Source: Rhizobiales bacterium NRL2
GTDB taxonomy: Bacteria; Pseudomonadota; Alphaproteobacteria; Minwuiales; Minwuiaceae
Length of the DNA stretch: 64,000 nucleotides
Assembly: GCA_001664005.1 (NCBI GenBank)
Contig: CP016093.1
Location: forward strand, 4,145,031 to 4,209,030
Direction of reading: 5' to 3'
Part shown: positions 1-8,710 of the stretch, in pieces
Position numbering within the stretch: the first letter of the stretch is position 1
Layout: each line of letters opens with the position of its first letter
Translations under genes and position numbers: made by a program
Notes under the pieces: generated by a model
Database searches by the model: none
Told to the model about the DNA's origin: nothing
Seen by the model: the letters and a program-made list of their open reading frames with translations, nothing else

Positions 1-1082
1 CCGTCCACCGGCGCGGCGCGGCGGTCCAGCCGGGGCTCGGCGGCGGCCAGCGGTTCGGTGCGCGGCGCGGCCAGGATCATGGCGTCGATGCCGAAGCCGG
101 GATCGAGTTCGGCCAGCTTCTCCGCGAACAGCCGCTCCCAGTGCCCGGCATCGCGCATGGCCCGGGCGCAGCCCACGGTCAGCACCGAGACGCCGCCGTC
201 GGCGAGATAGGCCGCAAGGTCAAGACGGCGCGCGCCGCGGCGCTCCTTCGCCAGCCATTCGGCCATGCGCGCGATCAGCCGGCCGGCGGTGCGGGCGATG
301 TCCCCGGCCGCGCCGATGGGCTCGCCGAAATCGGCGCGGACACGGAACTCCGGTGTAGGCAGCAGCGGCGAGATAGGCTCGCCCGCCCGCCCCAGCGCCC
401 GGTCGAGGCGGCGCATGACCTCGGTTCCGAAGCGCCGGCCCAGACTTTCGCGCGGCAGGCGGTAGAGTTCGCCGATGCGGTGAAGGCCCAGGCGGCGGAG
501 CCCTTCGACGGTCTGCGCGTCCAGGCGCAGCGCCGCCACCGGCAAGGCGGCGAGCCGCACCATGGTCCCGCCCGGCGGCGCGATGACCCCCGCCCCGCCT
601 TCCGCGGCCGCATCACCGAAATGGGCCAGCGCCCAGGCTGCGCCGGGCGTGTCCGCCAGGGCGAGGCGAACCGTGATCCCGGCCCCGTCGAAACGCTTCG
701 CCATGTCGTCCAGCATCGCCGTCTCGCCGCCGAAGAGATGATCGCAGCCCGTGCTTTCCAGGATCAGCCCCTCGGAGCCGTCCAGGGCCGTCCAGGGGCT
801 GTAGCGGCCCGCCCAGCGCGCCAGCACCGCCAGCGCCTCCGCGTCCGCCTCAGGCTCGGCCGGCGCGGTCCTGAGCGAGGGGACCACGGCGCGGGCGTCG
901 GCCAGGGTCATGCCGGGAGACAGCCCCGCCGCGACGGCGGCCGGACTCACCGCCTGCAGGCGCTGGCCGCCCCGGGCGGCATGGGTCAGCGCCAGCGGAC
1001 CGCCGGGTGCGCCGGCCTCAAGCCGTTCCCTGCGATCGGTCGGCCAGTGGGGCAGCCAGATCGAAACATAGCGTTTGCTCAT
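1..1082 (-). CDS. imuB: ImuB, Y-family polymerase-like mutasome protein (3' end outside window)
   Basis: Reading the minus strand from the ATG at 1082 gives a frame that stays open to the window edge, starting MSKRYVSIWLPHWPTDRRER, the typical ImuB opening. In known systems ImuB is a catalytically dead Y-family polymerase paralogue that ties ImuA and the error-prone polymerase DnaE2 to the beta clamp during SOS mutagenesis. About 360 residues are visible; the C-terminus, where the clamp-binding motif would lie, is missing. The start lies 65 bases inside the end of imuA, so the two are probably translationally coupled. dnaE2 would be expected just beyond position 1. Family assignment is confident; activity cannot be judged. 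Confidence 0.88.
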   Translation of the reverse strand, partial: MSKRYVSIWLPHWPTDRRERLEAGAPGGPLALTHAARGGQRLQAVSPAAVAAGLSPGMTLADARAVVPSLRTAPAEPEADAEALAVLARWAGRYSPWTALDGSEGLILESTGCDHLFGGETAMLDDMAKRFDGAGITVRLALADTPGAAWALAHFGDAAAEGGAGVIAPPGGTMVRLAALPVAALRLDAQTVEGLRRLGLHRIGELYRLPRESLGRRFGTEVMRRLDRALGRAGEPISPLLPTPEFRVRADFGEPIGAAGDIARTAGRLIARMAEWLAKERRGARRLDLAAYLADGGVSVLTVGCARAMRDAGHWERLFAEKLAELDPGFGIDAMILAAPRTEPLAAAEPRLDRRAAPVD

Positions 1083-1794
1083 CGTGGCGAAGGGTCCAGT
1101 CTGCGGCGCGGCCGCCGCGGCAGCGCCAGAGGGAGAGGTGGAGGTGAAGGGGGCCCGGCAACGGCATCTCGCCGGCGCTTTCGGGCGGGACCAGGGGTTC
1201 GGCGCGCCAGCGGGTCAGCGCCGCGCCGGGCGCGCGGTCCCCCGCGGGACCGCGCAAGAGCAGACCCATCGCCTTCCCCTTCTGGGCGGCGAGCTGCAGC
1301 CGGCGGGTCTCGGTCATGCCGATGGCCGGCGTTTCCGCGACCGCCGCGGCCACCGCGCCGGAGGCGAGCGCCTCCTCCATCGCCCATTGGGCGTCCCGCT
1401 CCCGTTTCGCGGTAACGAACAGCACCCGGGCCGGATCGACGCCCCGCCCGGCGAGGCCGGGTCCGTAGAGCCGCCCCCGCTCCCGCGCGCCATCGGCCGT
1501 CTGGCACCAGAGGACCGGGCGGTCTTCCGCCTCCCGCGCCAGCAGGCGGCGGACAAGGAAAAGCGCGAACCCGGTCTCCATCAGGCCGGCGATCTCGTGC
1601 AGGCCGACGAGCGGCAGCCCGCCCCATGGCAGATGCCGGTCCAGCGCGGCGACGCCCGTCGGCAGCGCGGGCCGCCACGGCTCGCCCTCGGGCGCCAGGT
1701 CGGAGAGCTGCCGCTTCAGCCAGGCGAGCCGTTCACGGTCTCCCGCGTCGGTCTCCGGACGCGCCGGCCGGTCGATGTTGCGATAGCTTCCCAT
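1018..1794 (-). CDS. imuA: ImuA, RecA-like SOS mutagenesis protein
   Basis: This 258-residue protein is the first gene of an imuA-imuB cassette. ImuA is a short RecA/SulA-like protein needed, with ImuB and DnaE2, for damage-induced mutagenesis in alphaproteobacteria. The N-terminal third carries the family-typical stretch around GVAALDRHLPWGGLPLVGLH, followed by a RecA-fold core with VLWCQTADGARERGRLYGPGL. No intact Walker A motif is seen, as is usual for ImuA. Its 3' end overlaps imuB by 65 bases. A LexA box lies about 30 bases upstream of the ATG, so DNA-damage induction is expected. Length and gene order fit the family. Confidence 0.9.
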   Translation of the reverse strand: MGSYRNIDRPARPETDAGDRERLAWLKRQLSDLAPEGEPWRPALPTGVAALDRHLPWGGLPLVGLHEIAGLMETGFALFLVRRLLAREAEDRPVLWCQTADGARERGRLYGPGLAGRGVDPARVLFVTAKRERDAQWAMEEALASGAVAAAVAETPAIGMTETRRLQLAAQKGKAMGLLLRGPAGDRAPGAALTRWRAEPLVPPESAGEMPLPGPLHLHLSLWRCRGGRAADWTLRHDEQTLCFDLAAPLADRSQGTA

Positions 1795-1823
1795 GCCGCC
1801 GTTCCGTTCTCATCAGCCTATTT

Positions 1824-1838
1824 GTTCTATTTTTGTTC
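1824..1838 (-). promoter_or_regulatory. SOS (LexA) box upstream of imuA
   Basis: The bases GTTC at 1824-1827 and GTTC at 1835-1838 are separated by exactly seven bases (TATTTTT). Read on the minus strand this is GAAC-N7-GAAC, the direct-repeat LexA operator known in alphaproteobacteria. It sits 30 bases before the imuA ATG in an AT-rich patch, where a promoter for imuAB would be. Its sequence and position match well. Confidence 0.88.
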
Positions 1839-1963
1839 TTACCAACAGGCGGCCGCAGAGTCAATTGGAAGGGAGGGCTGCGCGGCGAGGCACTTGACGC
1901 CGCCGGACGCCCGTGCCGTCTTCCCGCCATCGCAAGGACAGGCCGCAAGACGGGGAGGCGCCA

Positions 1964-2821
1964 ATGGATTACGAACACATCATCTACGCGGTCGAGGACG
2001 GGATTCTCACGATCACGCTCAACCGCCCCGACAAGCTCAACGCTTTCACCGAGCAGATGCGCACCGAGATCATGGACGCCCTCGACAAGGCGGACGCCGA
2101 CGACGACGTGCGCGCCATCATCTTCACCGGCGCGGGCCGGGGCTATTGCGCCGGCGCCGACCTGAGCCGGGGCGGCAGCACCTTCGATTATTCCAAGCGC
2201 GGCTATGCGGAAGGCGAAGTCGTCCGCGACGGCGGCGGCGTGATGACGCTGCGCATCTATCAGTGCAAGAAGCCGGTGATCGGCGCCATCAACGGCCCGG
2301 CGGTCGGCGTCGGCTCCACCATGCAGCTTCCGATGGACATCCGCATCGCCTCCGAAAAGGCGCGTTTCGGCTTCGTCTTCGCCCAGCGCGGCGTGGTGCC
2401 GGAGGCCTGCTCGTCCTATTTCCTGCCGCGTCTGGTCGGCATTTCCCAGGCGCTGGACTGGGCCTATTCGGGCCGCGTCTTCGAGGCCGACGAGGCCCTG
2501 AAGGGCGGCCTGGTGAAGGAAGTCGTGCCCCACGACCAACTCCTGCCCCGCGCCCGCGAGATCGCGAAGAGCTACATGGAGCGCAGCTCCGCCGTCTCGG
2601 TGGCCATGATCCGCGCCATGTTCTGGCGCCTGCTGGCCGCCGATCACCCGATGGAGGCGCACCAGATCGACAGCCGGGGCATGGTCGCCATGGGCGCCGC
2701 GGCGGACGCGCAGGAAGGCGTCAGCTCCTTCCTTGAAAAGCGCGCGCCGAACTTCACCATGAAGCCCTCGCAGGACATGCCGGACTTCTATCCGTGGTGG
2801 GAAGAGCCGGAGTTCAAGTAA
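1964..2821 (+). CDS. Enoyl-CoA hydratase/isomerase (crotonase) family protein
   Basis: This is a 285-residue crotonase-fold enzyme acting on acyl-CoA thioesters. The N-terminal strand-turn region ILTITLNRPDKLNAF and the oxyanion-hole loop GAGRGYCAGADLS are visible, as is the second oxyanion segment GPAVGVGSTMQLPMDIRIAS. The later FVFAQRGVVPEACSSYFLPR segment supplies glutamate candidates for catalysis. The start is the ATG at 1964 behind GGGGAGG; the frame is open further upstream but without family similarity. It is divergent from imuA and probably co-transcribed with the downstream GST gene. The exact substrate is unknown; it resembles the broad group annotated as crotonase/enoyl-CoA hydratase in fatty-acid or aromatic-acid breakdown. 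Confidence 0.9.
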   Translation: MDYEHIIYAVEDGILTITLNRPDKLNAFTEQMRTEIMDALDKADADDDVRAIIFTGAGRGYCAGADLSRGGSTFDYSKRGYAEGEVVRDGGGVMTLRIYQCKKPVIGAINGPAVGVGSTMQLPMDIRIASEKARFGFVFAQRGVVPEACSSYFLPRLVGISQALDWAYSGRVFEADEALKGGLVKEVVPHDQLLPRAREIAKSYMERSSAVSVAMIRAMFWRLLAADHPMEAHQIDSRGMVAMGAAADAQEGVSSFLEKRAPNFTMKPSQDMPDFYPWWEEPEFK

Positions 2822-2883
2822 GGGGGAACCGCACACCCGGGGATGGCATGGCTGGCCGGGTGTGCGGCTCCGGGAGTGAAGGG

Positions 2884-3510
2884 ATGACCGAATACGTTCT
2901 CCACAACCGCCGGGGTTCCGGCGGCTTCGCGGTCGAGGCGGCGCTGGCCATGGCCGGCGCGGATTTCCGGCTGGCCGACATCGATGCCCCGGTCAGCACG
3001 CCGCTGCCCGATAGCTTCCGCGCCATCAATCCCTGGAAGCAGGTGCCCGTCCTCGACCTGCCCGACGACACGCGGATGACGGAGACGGCGGCGATGCTGA
3101 TCCATATCGCCGACGCCTTCCCCGCAGCCGGCATCGCGCCAGCGCCGGAGTCGCCCGACCGCGCGCAGTTCCTGCGCTGGATCGCGTTTCTGGCGACAAA
3201 CGTCTACGAGAGCGTCCTGCGCCGCGTCTATCCCGAGCGCTATACGGACGATCCGTCGGGCACAGGGGCGGTGGCCAGCGCCGCAACCCGGCGCGGGATG
3301 GAAGCGCTCCGGGTGGTGGAGGACGCGATCGGCCTGCACGGCGTCCTGCTGGGCGAGCAGTTGTCGGTCGCCGACGTCTATCTCGCCATGCTGCACCGCT
3401 GGGTCGACAAGCGGGAAGAACTGCCCCGCTGCACGGCGCTGCGCCGGAGCGTCGCCCGGGACGAGGTCGTCGGGCCGGTCTGGCGCAGGCATTTCGAGCG
3501 GCAGGGGTGA
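2884..3510 (+). CDS. Glutathione S-transferase family protein
   Basis: This 208-residue protein has a thioredoxin-like N-terminal domain (residues 1-80), with INPWKQVPVLDLPD carrying the cis-proline region and MTETAAMLIHIAD the E/D-T/S glutathione gamma-glutamyl site. A helical C-terminal domain ends in the usual LSVADVYLAMLHRW capping motif. It starts at the ATG at 2884, 62 bases after the crotonase gene and behind GGGAGTGAAGGG. It probably belongs to the same transcript. GSTs conjugate or isomerise electrophiles in the cytoplasm. The catalytic Tyr/Ser/Cys cannot be assigned from sequence alone. Confidence 0.85.
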   Translation: MTEYVLHNRRGSGGFAVEAALAMAGADFRLADIDAPVSTPLPDSFRAINPWKQVPVLDLPDDTRMTETAAMLIHIADAFPAAGIAPAPESPDRAQFLRWIAFLATNVYESVLRRVYPERYTDDPSGTGAVASAATRRGMEALRVVEDAIGLHGVLLGEQLSVADVYLAMLHRWVDKREELPRCTALRRSVARDEVVGPVWRRHFERQG

Positions 3511-3536
3511 AGAACCGGCCTCCTCGGGCCTGAAAC

Positions 3537-4826
3537 CTACCCCATCGCAGCCGGTTTCGGCCCGCCGCTCGCCCAGTCGAGCAGTTCGACCGTGTGCACG
3601 ACCGGGGCGCCGACCGCGCCCTGAAGCTGGGTCATGCAGCCGATGTTCCCCGCCGCCACGACGTCCGGCGCGGTGCGGCGGATATGCTCGGCCTTGCGCG
3701 CCTTCAGCTTCTCCGCCAGCACCGGCTGCATCAGGTTGTAGGTCCCGGCGGAACCGCAGCAGAGATGCGGTTCCATGGGCTCGACGACACGGAACCCCGC
3801 GGCGCGCAGCAGGTCCTTGGGCGGATCCACGATCTGCTGACCATGGCGGAGCGAGCAGGCCGAATGGTAGGTCACCGCGACATCCGACGGCGCCGCGGCG
3901 CCGTCGGGCAGGCCGAGTTCGGCCAGGAGTTCGGTGACGTCGACGGCGAGTTCGGAGACCCGCGCCGCGCGCCCGGCCCACTCGGCATCGTTGCGCAGCA
4001 TGAAGCCGTAGTCCTTCACTGTCGTGCCGCAGCCCGAGGCGTTGATCACGATGGCGTCCAGCCCCTCGTCTTCGGCCTCGCGGCTCCAGGCCGCGACATT
4101 GGCCTTCACCGAAGCGTGCGCCGCGTCCTCCATGCCCATGTGATGGGTAAGCGCGCCGCAGCAGCCCGCGCCCTCCGCTACCACCACATCGCAGCCGAGC
4201 CGGTTGAGCAGGCGGATCGTCGCCCCGTTGATGGCCGGGTTCAGCACCTGCTGGGCGCAGCCGGCGAGCAGGGCCACGCGCTTCCGCCGCTCCCCCGGTG
4301 CCCGGTGTACCTGGGGCCGGTCGACGCCTGAGGGCGTCGGCAGCGAGCGGGGCGCCAGCGCCAGCATCGCCTTCAGCCGCCCCGGCATCATCCGCGCAAA
4401 AGGCCGGCCGGCCATGGCGCCGATCAGCGCCAGGCGGAACCGCTTCGGATGGGGCAACAGCCAGGCCAGCAACCTCCGCAGCGCCCGGTCGGTCAGGGGC
4501 CGCCGGTGGTGTTCTTCGATATACGCCCGCGCGTGATCGACCAGGTGCATGTAGTGCACACTCGCCGGACAGGTCGTCATGCACGACAGGCACGACAGAC
4601 AGCGGTCGATATGGGTGACCACCTGCGGCTCCGGCGCGCCGCCGCGCTCCAGCATGTCGCGGATCAGATAGATGCGCCCGCGCGGGCTGTCCCGCTCGTC
4701 GCCCAGCAGCACGTAGGTCGGGCATGTCGCGGTGCAGAAGCCGCAATGGACGCAGGAGCGCAGGACCTCGTTGGAGCGCTCGTAGGCCGGATCCGCGAGC
4801 TGGACGAGAGAGAAGTTCGTCTGCAT
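3537..4826 (-). CDS. glcF: Glycolate oxidase iron-sulfur subunit GlcF
   Basis: This 429-residue protein carries two 4Fe-4S ferredoxin motifs, CVHCGFCTATCP (Cys 25, 28, 31, 35) and CLSCLSCMTTCP (Cys 76, 79, 82, 86). Two cysteine-rich CCG-type domains follow, with GCAQQVLNP, GAGCCGAL, YHSACSLRH and LCCGSAGTYNL. This is the standard GlcF/(S)-2-hydroxy-acid dehydrogenase Fe-S architecture. GlcF passes electrons from the GlcD/GlcE flavin subunits to the quinone pool at the membrane. The start at 4826 overlaps the glcE stop by one base (TGATG), which argues against the longer in-frame start 39 bases upstream. It is the last gene of the glc operon. Confidence 0.94.
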   Translation of the reverse strand: MQTNFSLVQLADPAYERSNEVLRSCVHCGFCTATCPTYVLLGDERDSPRGRIYLIRDMLERGGAPEPQVVTHIDRCLSCLSCMTTCPASVHYMHLVDHARAYIEEHHRRPLTDRALRRLLAWLLPHPKRFRLALIGAMAGRPFARMMPGRLKAMLALAPRSLPTPSGVDRPQVHRAPGERRKRVALLAGCAQQVLNPAINGATIRLLNRLGCDVVVAEGAGCCGALTHHMGMEDAAHASVKANVAAWSREAEDEGLDAIVINASGCGTTVKDYGFMLRNDAEWAGRAARVSELAVDVTELLAELGLPDGAAAPSDVAVTYHSACSLRHGQQIVDPPKDLLRAAGFRVVEPMEPHLCCGSAGTYNLMQPVLAEKLKARKAEHIRRTAPDVVAAGNIGCMTQLQGAVGAPVVHTVELLDWASGGPKPAAMG

Positions 4827-6040
4827 CAGACGCCCTCCACCATGCGGCCCGGATTGAGCACGCACTTCGGGTCGAAGCCCTCCTTGATACGGCGGGAGAG
4901 CGCGGCGACGGGCGCCGCTTCCGGCTCGAAGACGGGCACGCTCATGCGCACGCCGTCCGGCGCGCGCATCAGCGTGGCGTGGCCGCCGTTCAGCCCCTGC
5001 CGCACGATAACAGCGCGGGCGTCATCGCCGGGCTCGACGGCGAGCCAGACCAGCCCGCCGGCCCAGTCGAGATAGCCGTCGCCGCCCGTCTCAGCCATCG
5101 CGCGGTCCAGCCAGGCGCCGCCGTCGGTCGCCGGCAGGGAGACCCGCCAGAGCGCCCGGTCACGGCCCAGCAGCGGCTGCACGTCCCGGATCTCGGTCCA
5201 GAATTCGCCCGAGCGATGGCCATGCAGTTCCTCGACCCCGCCACGCCCGGCGAACATCGCCTTCAGCGCCCCGGCGCGGTGTTCGACCGACGGCCCCGGT
5301 CCCTCGACGCGGATCGCGGTCACCGAGGTCCCGGCCCCGGCGACGTAGTCCACGGTCGATTCCATGGCGATCGCGGCCGGCAGGTGGCAGAGGCCGGTCA
5401 CCTCGTGCGGCGCGCCGGCGGCCTCCGCCATCGCCGCCGCCGCCTCCGCCACGCCGAGGCCGAAGACCATCACGGTCCAGGTCTTCTCCGGCGCCGGCAG
5501 CACCTTGAAGGTGACTTCCGAAAGCGCGGCCAGCGTGCCGAAGCTACCGCAGACCAGCTTGGAGAGATCGTAGCCCGTGACGTTCTTTACCACGCGGCCG
5601 CCGGACTTGAAGATCTCGGCGCGGCCGGAGACGCCGCGGAAGCCCAGCAGATGATCGCGCGCCGCACCCGCCCGGAAGCGCCGCGGCCCGGCGAGGTTGC
5701 AGGCGAAGACGCCGCCGATCGTACCGCCGGCCTGCGCGTGGCCGTAGATCCGGCCCAGATGGGGCGGCTCGAAGGCCAGCATCTGCCGCTTCGCCGCCAG
5801 CGCCGCCTCGATCTCGTCCAGCGGGGTCCCCGCGCCGGCGCTCATCACCAGTTCCTCGGGCTCGTAGAGGCGGATGCCCGAGAGCGCCGACAGGTCCAGC
5901 CGCCGGTCCGCTGCGGCGGGCCGGCCGAAGCCGCGCTTGGTGCCCTGCCCCGCCACCTCCAGCGGCGCGCCACTGGCCACCGCCTCGGCGACGCACTCAC
6001 GCAGGTGCTCCTCGTTCAGGGGCTTCATGTCAGCGGCCAT
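4826..6040 (-). CDS. glcE: Glycolate oxidase FAD-binding subunit GlcE
   Basis: This 404-residue protein is of the FAD-binding type-4 (PCMH) family. Seen are EVAGQGTKRGFGRP and the FAD-cradle segment around AQAGGTIGGVFACNLAGPRRF, followed by GRAEIFKSGGRVVKNVTGYDLSKL, which is highly conserved in GlcE. The C-terminus ends in FDPKCVLNPGRMVEGV. GlcE works with GlcD and GlcF to oxidise glycolate to glyoxylate. The ATG at 6040 follows GAGGAAAT and is preferred to a longer in-frame start. glcF begins on the last base of the stop codon. The 147-base gap to glcD holds a palindromic repeat. Confidence 0.93.
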   Translation of the reverse strand: MAADMKPLNEEHLRECVAEAVASGAPLEVAGQGTKRGFGRPAAADRRLDLSALSGIRLYEPEELVMSAGAGTPLDEIEAALAAKRQMLAFEPPHLGRIYGHAQAGGTIGGVFACNLAGPRRFRAGAARDHLLGFRGVSGRAEIFKSGGRVVKNVTGYDLSKLVCGSFGTLAALSEVTFKVLPAPEKTWTVMVFGLGVAEAAAAMAEAAGAPHEVTGLCHLPAAIAMESTVDYVAGAGTSVTAIRVEGPGPSVEHRAGALKAMFAGRGGVEELHGHRSGEFWTEIRDVQPLLGRDRALWRVSLPATDGGAWLDRAMAETGGDGYLDWAGGLVWLAVEPGDDARAVIVRQGLNGGHATLMRAPDGVRMSVPVFEPEAAPVAALSRRIKEGFDPKCVLNPGRMVEGV

Positions 6041-6057
6041 CGGGATTTCCTCGACGC

Positions 6058-6138
6058 GTCCCGGCCCCGAGCCGGGACCCATGCCTGAGCATCTCCGGTG
6101 ACGCAGCGAGGGCGGAAAGGCTCTGGCGTGGGTCCCGG
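6058..6138. repeat. Compound palindrome between glcD and glcE
   Basis: GTCCCGGC at 6058-6065 and GCCGGGAC at 6071-6078 form a perfect 8-bp stem with a 5-base loop. The segment CCGGGACCCATGCC at 6072-6085 also pairs (13 of 14) with GGCGTGGGTCCCGG at 6125-6138. The unit resembles dispersed REP/BIME-like elements. A related CCGGGGCCCATGCC segment occurs near 52846. It may affect the ratio of glcD to glcEF message. Confidence 0.6.
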
Positions 6139-6187
6139 ATCGGCGCTGCGCGCCGCCCAGGACGCGGGAATATCAGAGTCAGAACCA

Positions 6188-7674
6188 TCAGAAACGCGGC
6201 AGGTCGGGGAACGGCATCTTGCCGCCATGAATGTGCATGCGGCCGAGCTCGGCGCAGCGGTGCAGCGTCGGGAACACCTTGCCGGGATTGAGCAGGCCGT
6301 CGGGGTCGAAGGCGCATTTCAGCCGCTGCTGCTGGTTGAGGTCGACCTCGGTGAACATCGTCCCCATCAGGTCGCGCTTCTCGACGCCGACGCCGTGCTC
6401 GCCGGTCAGCACACCGCCCACCTCGACGCAGAGCCGCAGGATGTCGGCGCCGAAGTCCTCGGCACGTTCCAGTTCGCCCGGTTCGTTGGCGTCATAGAGG
6501 ATCAGCGGATGCAGGTTGCCATCGCCGGCGTGGAAGACATTGGCGACGCGCAGGCCGTACTTCTCGCTCATCTCCGTCATGCGGGCCAGCACGTGGGGCA
6601 GCCGGGCGCGCGGGATCGTACCGTCCATGCAGTAATAGTCCGGCGAGATCCGCCCCACCGCGGGAAAGGCCGCCTTGCGGCCGGCCCAGAAGTTCAGCCG
6701 CTCGGCCTCCGAGGTGCTGACCCGGAGCGAGACCGCGCCGCGCTTCTCGCAGAGCCCGCGCACGATCTCCGTCAGGTGATCGACCTCGACCGCCGGCCCG
6801 TCGAGCTCGATGATCAGCAGCGCCTCCACATCCAGCGGATAGCCGGGATGACAGAAGGCCTCGGCGGCGTGAATGGCCGGCCGGTCCATCATCTCCATGC
6901 CGGCCGGTATGATGCCGGCGCCGATGATGTCGGCGACGCAGGCTCCGCCCGCCTCGACGCTGTCGAAGCCGACCAGCAGGCCGCGGGCCACCTCGGGCCG
7001 GCGCAGGATGCGGACGGTGACCTCGGTGACCACGCCCAGCAGACCCTCCGAGCCCGTCAGCACGCCGATCAGGTCATAGCCCGGCTGATCCAGGTGCCGC
7101 CCGCCCAGGCGGATCACCTCGCCGTCCATCAGCACGACCTCCAGGCCCAGGATGTTGTTGGTGGTCAGGCCGTATTTCAGGCAGTGCACGCCGCCCGAAT
7201 TCTCGGCGACATTGCCGCCGATGGAGCAGGCGATCTGGCTGGACGGGTCCGGCGCGTAGTAGAAGCCCTCCCCTCCACCGCCTGGCTGATGGCGAGGTTG
7301 GTCACACCGGGCTGCACCACGGCGGCGCGGTTCGGGTAGTCGATCTCCAGCACGCGGTTGAGCTTGGCCAGCCCCAGCAGCACGCCGTCGGCCAGCGGCA
7401 GCGCGCCGCCCGAGAGCGAGGTGCCGGCGCCGCGGGGCACCACCTTGACCCCGGCGGCCTTGCAGAGCGTCAGGATGCGGCTCACCTCGGCAGTCGTCTC
7501 CGGCAGCACGGCGATCATCGGCGGCTGGCGGTAGGCGGTCAGCCCGTCGCATTCGAAGGCGCGCAGCGCCGCCTCGTCGACGACGACGCTGTCGGACGGC
7601 AGGAATTCGCGGAATCGGGCGACCAGTTCGCTGCGCTGGCTCAGCGCGGCCTGATCGGGTTCCGGCATCTGCAT
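6188..7674 (-). pseudogene. glcD: Glycolate oxidase FAD subunit GlcD, broken by a one-base frameshift
   Basis: The gene reads as GlcD in two frames. The first 135 or so residues, from the ATG at 7674, hold VVPRGAGTSLSGGALPL and VVQPGVTNLAISQAVEG. The rest, in another frame, runs from EGFYYAPDPSSQIACSIGG through NSGGVHCLKYGLTTNN and the C-terminal TGEHGVGVEKRDLM to the stop at 6188. The break lies in the C run at 7270-7273 (GGGG on the coding strand). One extra G would restore a 495-residue protein of normal family length, with the expected spacing AVEGEGFYYAP. Everything else looks intact. This is either a recent loss of function or, quite possibly, a sequencing/assembly slip in a homopolymer. 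Confidence 0.85.
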
Positions 7675-7704
7675 GGTTCGGGCTCCCTTGCTGCGGGGGC
7701 CATC

Positions 7705-8343
7705 CTACAACAGGCCGTGGCCCGCGAGGCAACGCTCCAGGTTCCCGGGATCCCGGAAGTGATGGACGCGGAACCCGAGCCGCTCGGCGGCGGCGATGTT
7801 GGCCGCCGAATCGTCGACGAACAGCGTCCGCCGCGGCTCGAGCCCGCAGGCCCGGACGGCGTGATGGAAGATCGCCGGGTCGGGCTTGATCAGCTTGACC
7901 TGGCCAGAGACCACGATATGGCCGAAATGGCCGAGAAAGCCGAAGCGCTCGAGCGCGAAGGGAAAGGTTTCCGCCGACCAGTTGGTCAGCGCATGCAGGC
8001 GGACGTCATTGGCCTTCAGCCGCTCCAGCAGCGCCACCGAGCCCTCGATGGCGCCGGGCAGCATCTCCGGCCAGCGGGTCCAGAAGGCCTCGATCTCGTC
8101 GGCATACCAGGGATGGCGCGCCGCCAGCGCGGCGACATTGTCCTGGAAGCGCTCGCCGGCGTCATGCCGCGCGTTCCAGGCCGGCGTGCAGACGACCGAG
8201 AGGAAGTGCTCCATCTCCCGCGGACGTCCGGCGAAGAGGCGGCGGTAGAGATGGCGCGGATCCCAGGCGATCAGGACATTGCCCAGATCGAACAGGACGG
8301 TGTCGACGGGGTTGCCGCGGACGGCATCCGCGGCGGCGGCCAT
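7705..8343 (-). CDS. HAD-superfamily hydrolase (haloacid dehalogenase-like, subfamily IA)
   Basis: This 212-residue protein has the HAD motifs in order: motif I FDLGNVLIAWDP (nucleophile Asp19), motif II LHALTNWSAE, the motif III lysine in KLIKPDPAIF, and motif IV LFVDDSAAN. The helical cap lies between residues 30 and 90. Such enzymes hydrolyse phosphate esters or haloacids; the substrate cannot be read from sequence. The start at the ATG at 8343 begins close to motif I and avoids an upstream extension that is out-of-frame coding for rpmJ. It lies between rpmJ and glcD on the same strand with a 30-base gap to glcD, so phosphoglycolate is one possible substrate. That is only a contextual guess. 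Confidence 0.85.
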   Translation of the reverse strand: MAAAADAVRGNPVDTVLFDLGNVLIAWDPRHLYRRLFAGRPREMEHFLSVVCTPAWNARHDAGERFQDNVAALAARHPWYADEIEAFWTRWPEMLPGAIEGSVALLERLKANDVRLHALTNWSAETFPFALERFGFLGHFGHIVVSGQVKLIKPDPAIFHHAVRACGLEPRRTLFVDDSAANIAAAERLGFRVHHFRDPGNLERCLAGHGLL

Positions 8344-8366
8344 GGGCCGCGCGGGCCCGGGCGGCG

Positions 8367-8492
8367 TCAGCCCTGGCGGGCCTTCATGCGCGGGTTGCGC
8401 TTGTTGATCACATAGATCCGGCCCTTGCGGCGGATCATGCGGCAGTTGCGGTCGCGCGACTTGGCGGACTTCAGCGAGCTCAGAACCTTCAT
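8367..8492 (-). CDS. rpmJ: 50S ribosomal protein L36 (bL36)
   Basis: This is a 41-residue, highly basic protein beginning [17 protein letters not shown] and ending [12 protein letters not shown]. It matches the alphaproteobacterial form of bL36, in which the zinc-binding cysteines of the standard form are largely lost (only Cys17 remains). It sits alone, with its own promoter at 8554-8582, rather than in the spc operon, as is usual in this class. AGAGAGACG precedes the ATG. Confidence 0.96.
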   Translation of the reverse strand: MKVLSSLKSAKSRDRNCRMIRRKGRIYVINKRNPRMKARQG

Positions 8493-8553
8493 CGTCTCTC
8501 TCCGTGGGGCGCCCGGCCATGGGGCAGCCGTCGCGAATGTTCGGAAGTCGCGC

Positions 8554-8582
8554 TTTCTAGTGGGCCGGCCGGGGGCTGTCAA
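8554..8582 (-). promoter_or_regulatory. Sigma70-type promoter of rpmJ
   Basis: On the minus strand, TTGACA (8582-8577) is followed after 17 bases by TAGAAA (8559-8554). This is a near-consensus housekeeping promoter about 60 bases before the rpmJ ATG. It is seen in sequence; function is inferred. Confidence 0.7.
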
Positions 8583-8633
8583 CCGCAGGGCGGCTGCGGC
8601 GGCGCGGCTTGTGCGCAACGGGCCGGAAACCCC

Positions 8634-8663
8634 CTTGCAGGGGCCGCGCGGCATCGCTATAGA
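8634..8663 (+). promoter_or_regulatory. Promoter of the tRNA-Val gene
   Basis: CTTGCA at 8634-8639 and TATAGA at 8658-8663 are 18 bases apart and lie about 50 bases before the tRNA. This is the usual form of strong stable-RNA promoters in alphaproteobacteria. Confidence 0.7.
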
Positions 8664-8710
8664 ACCGCTCTCGCCCCGCCGGTCCCGGCCGCGCCGGGGG
8701 AGACCCTTGG

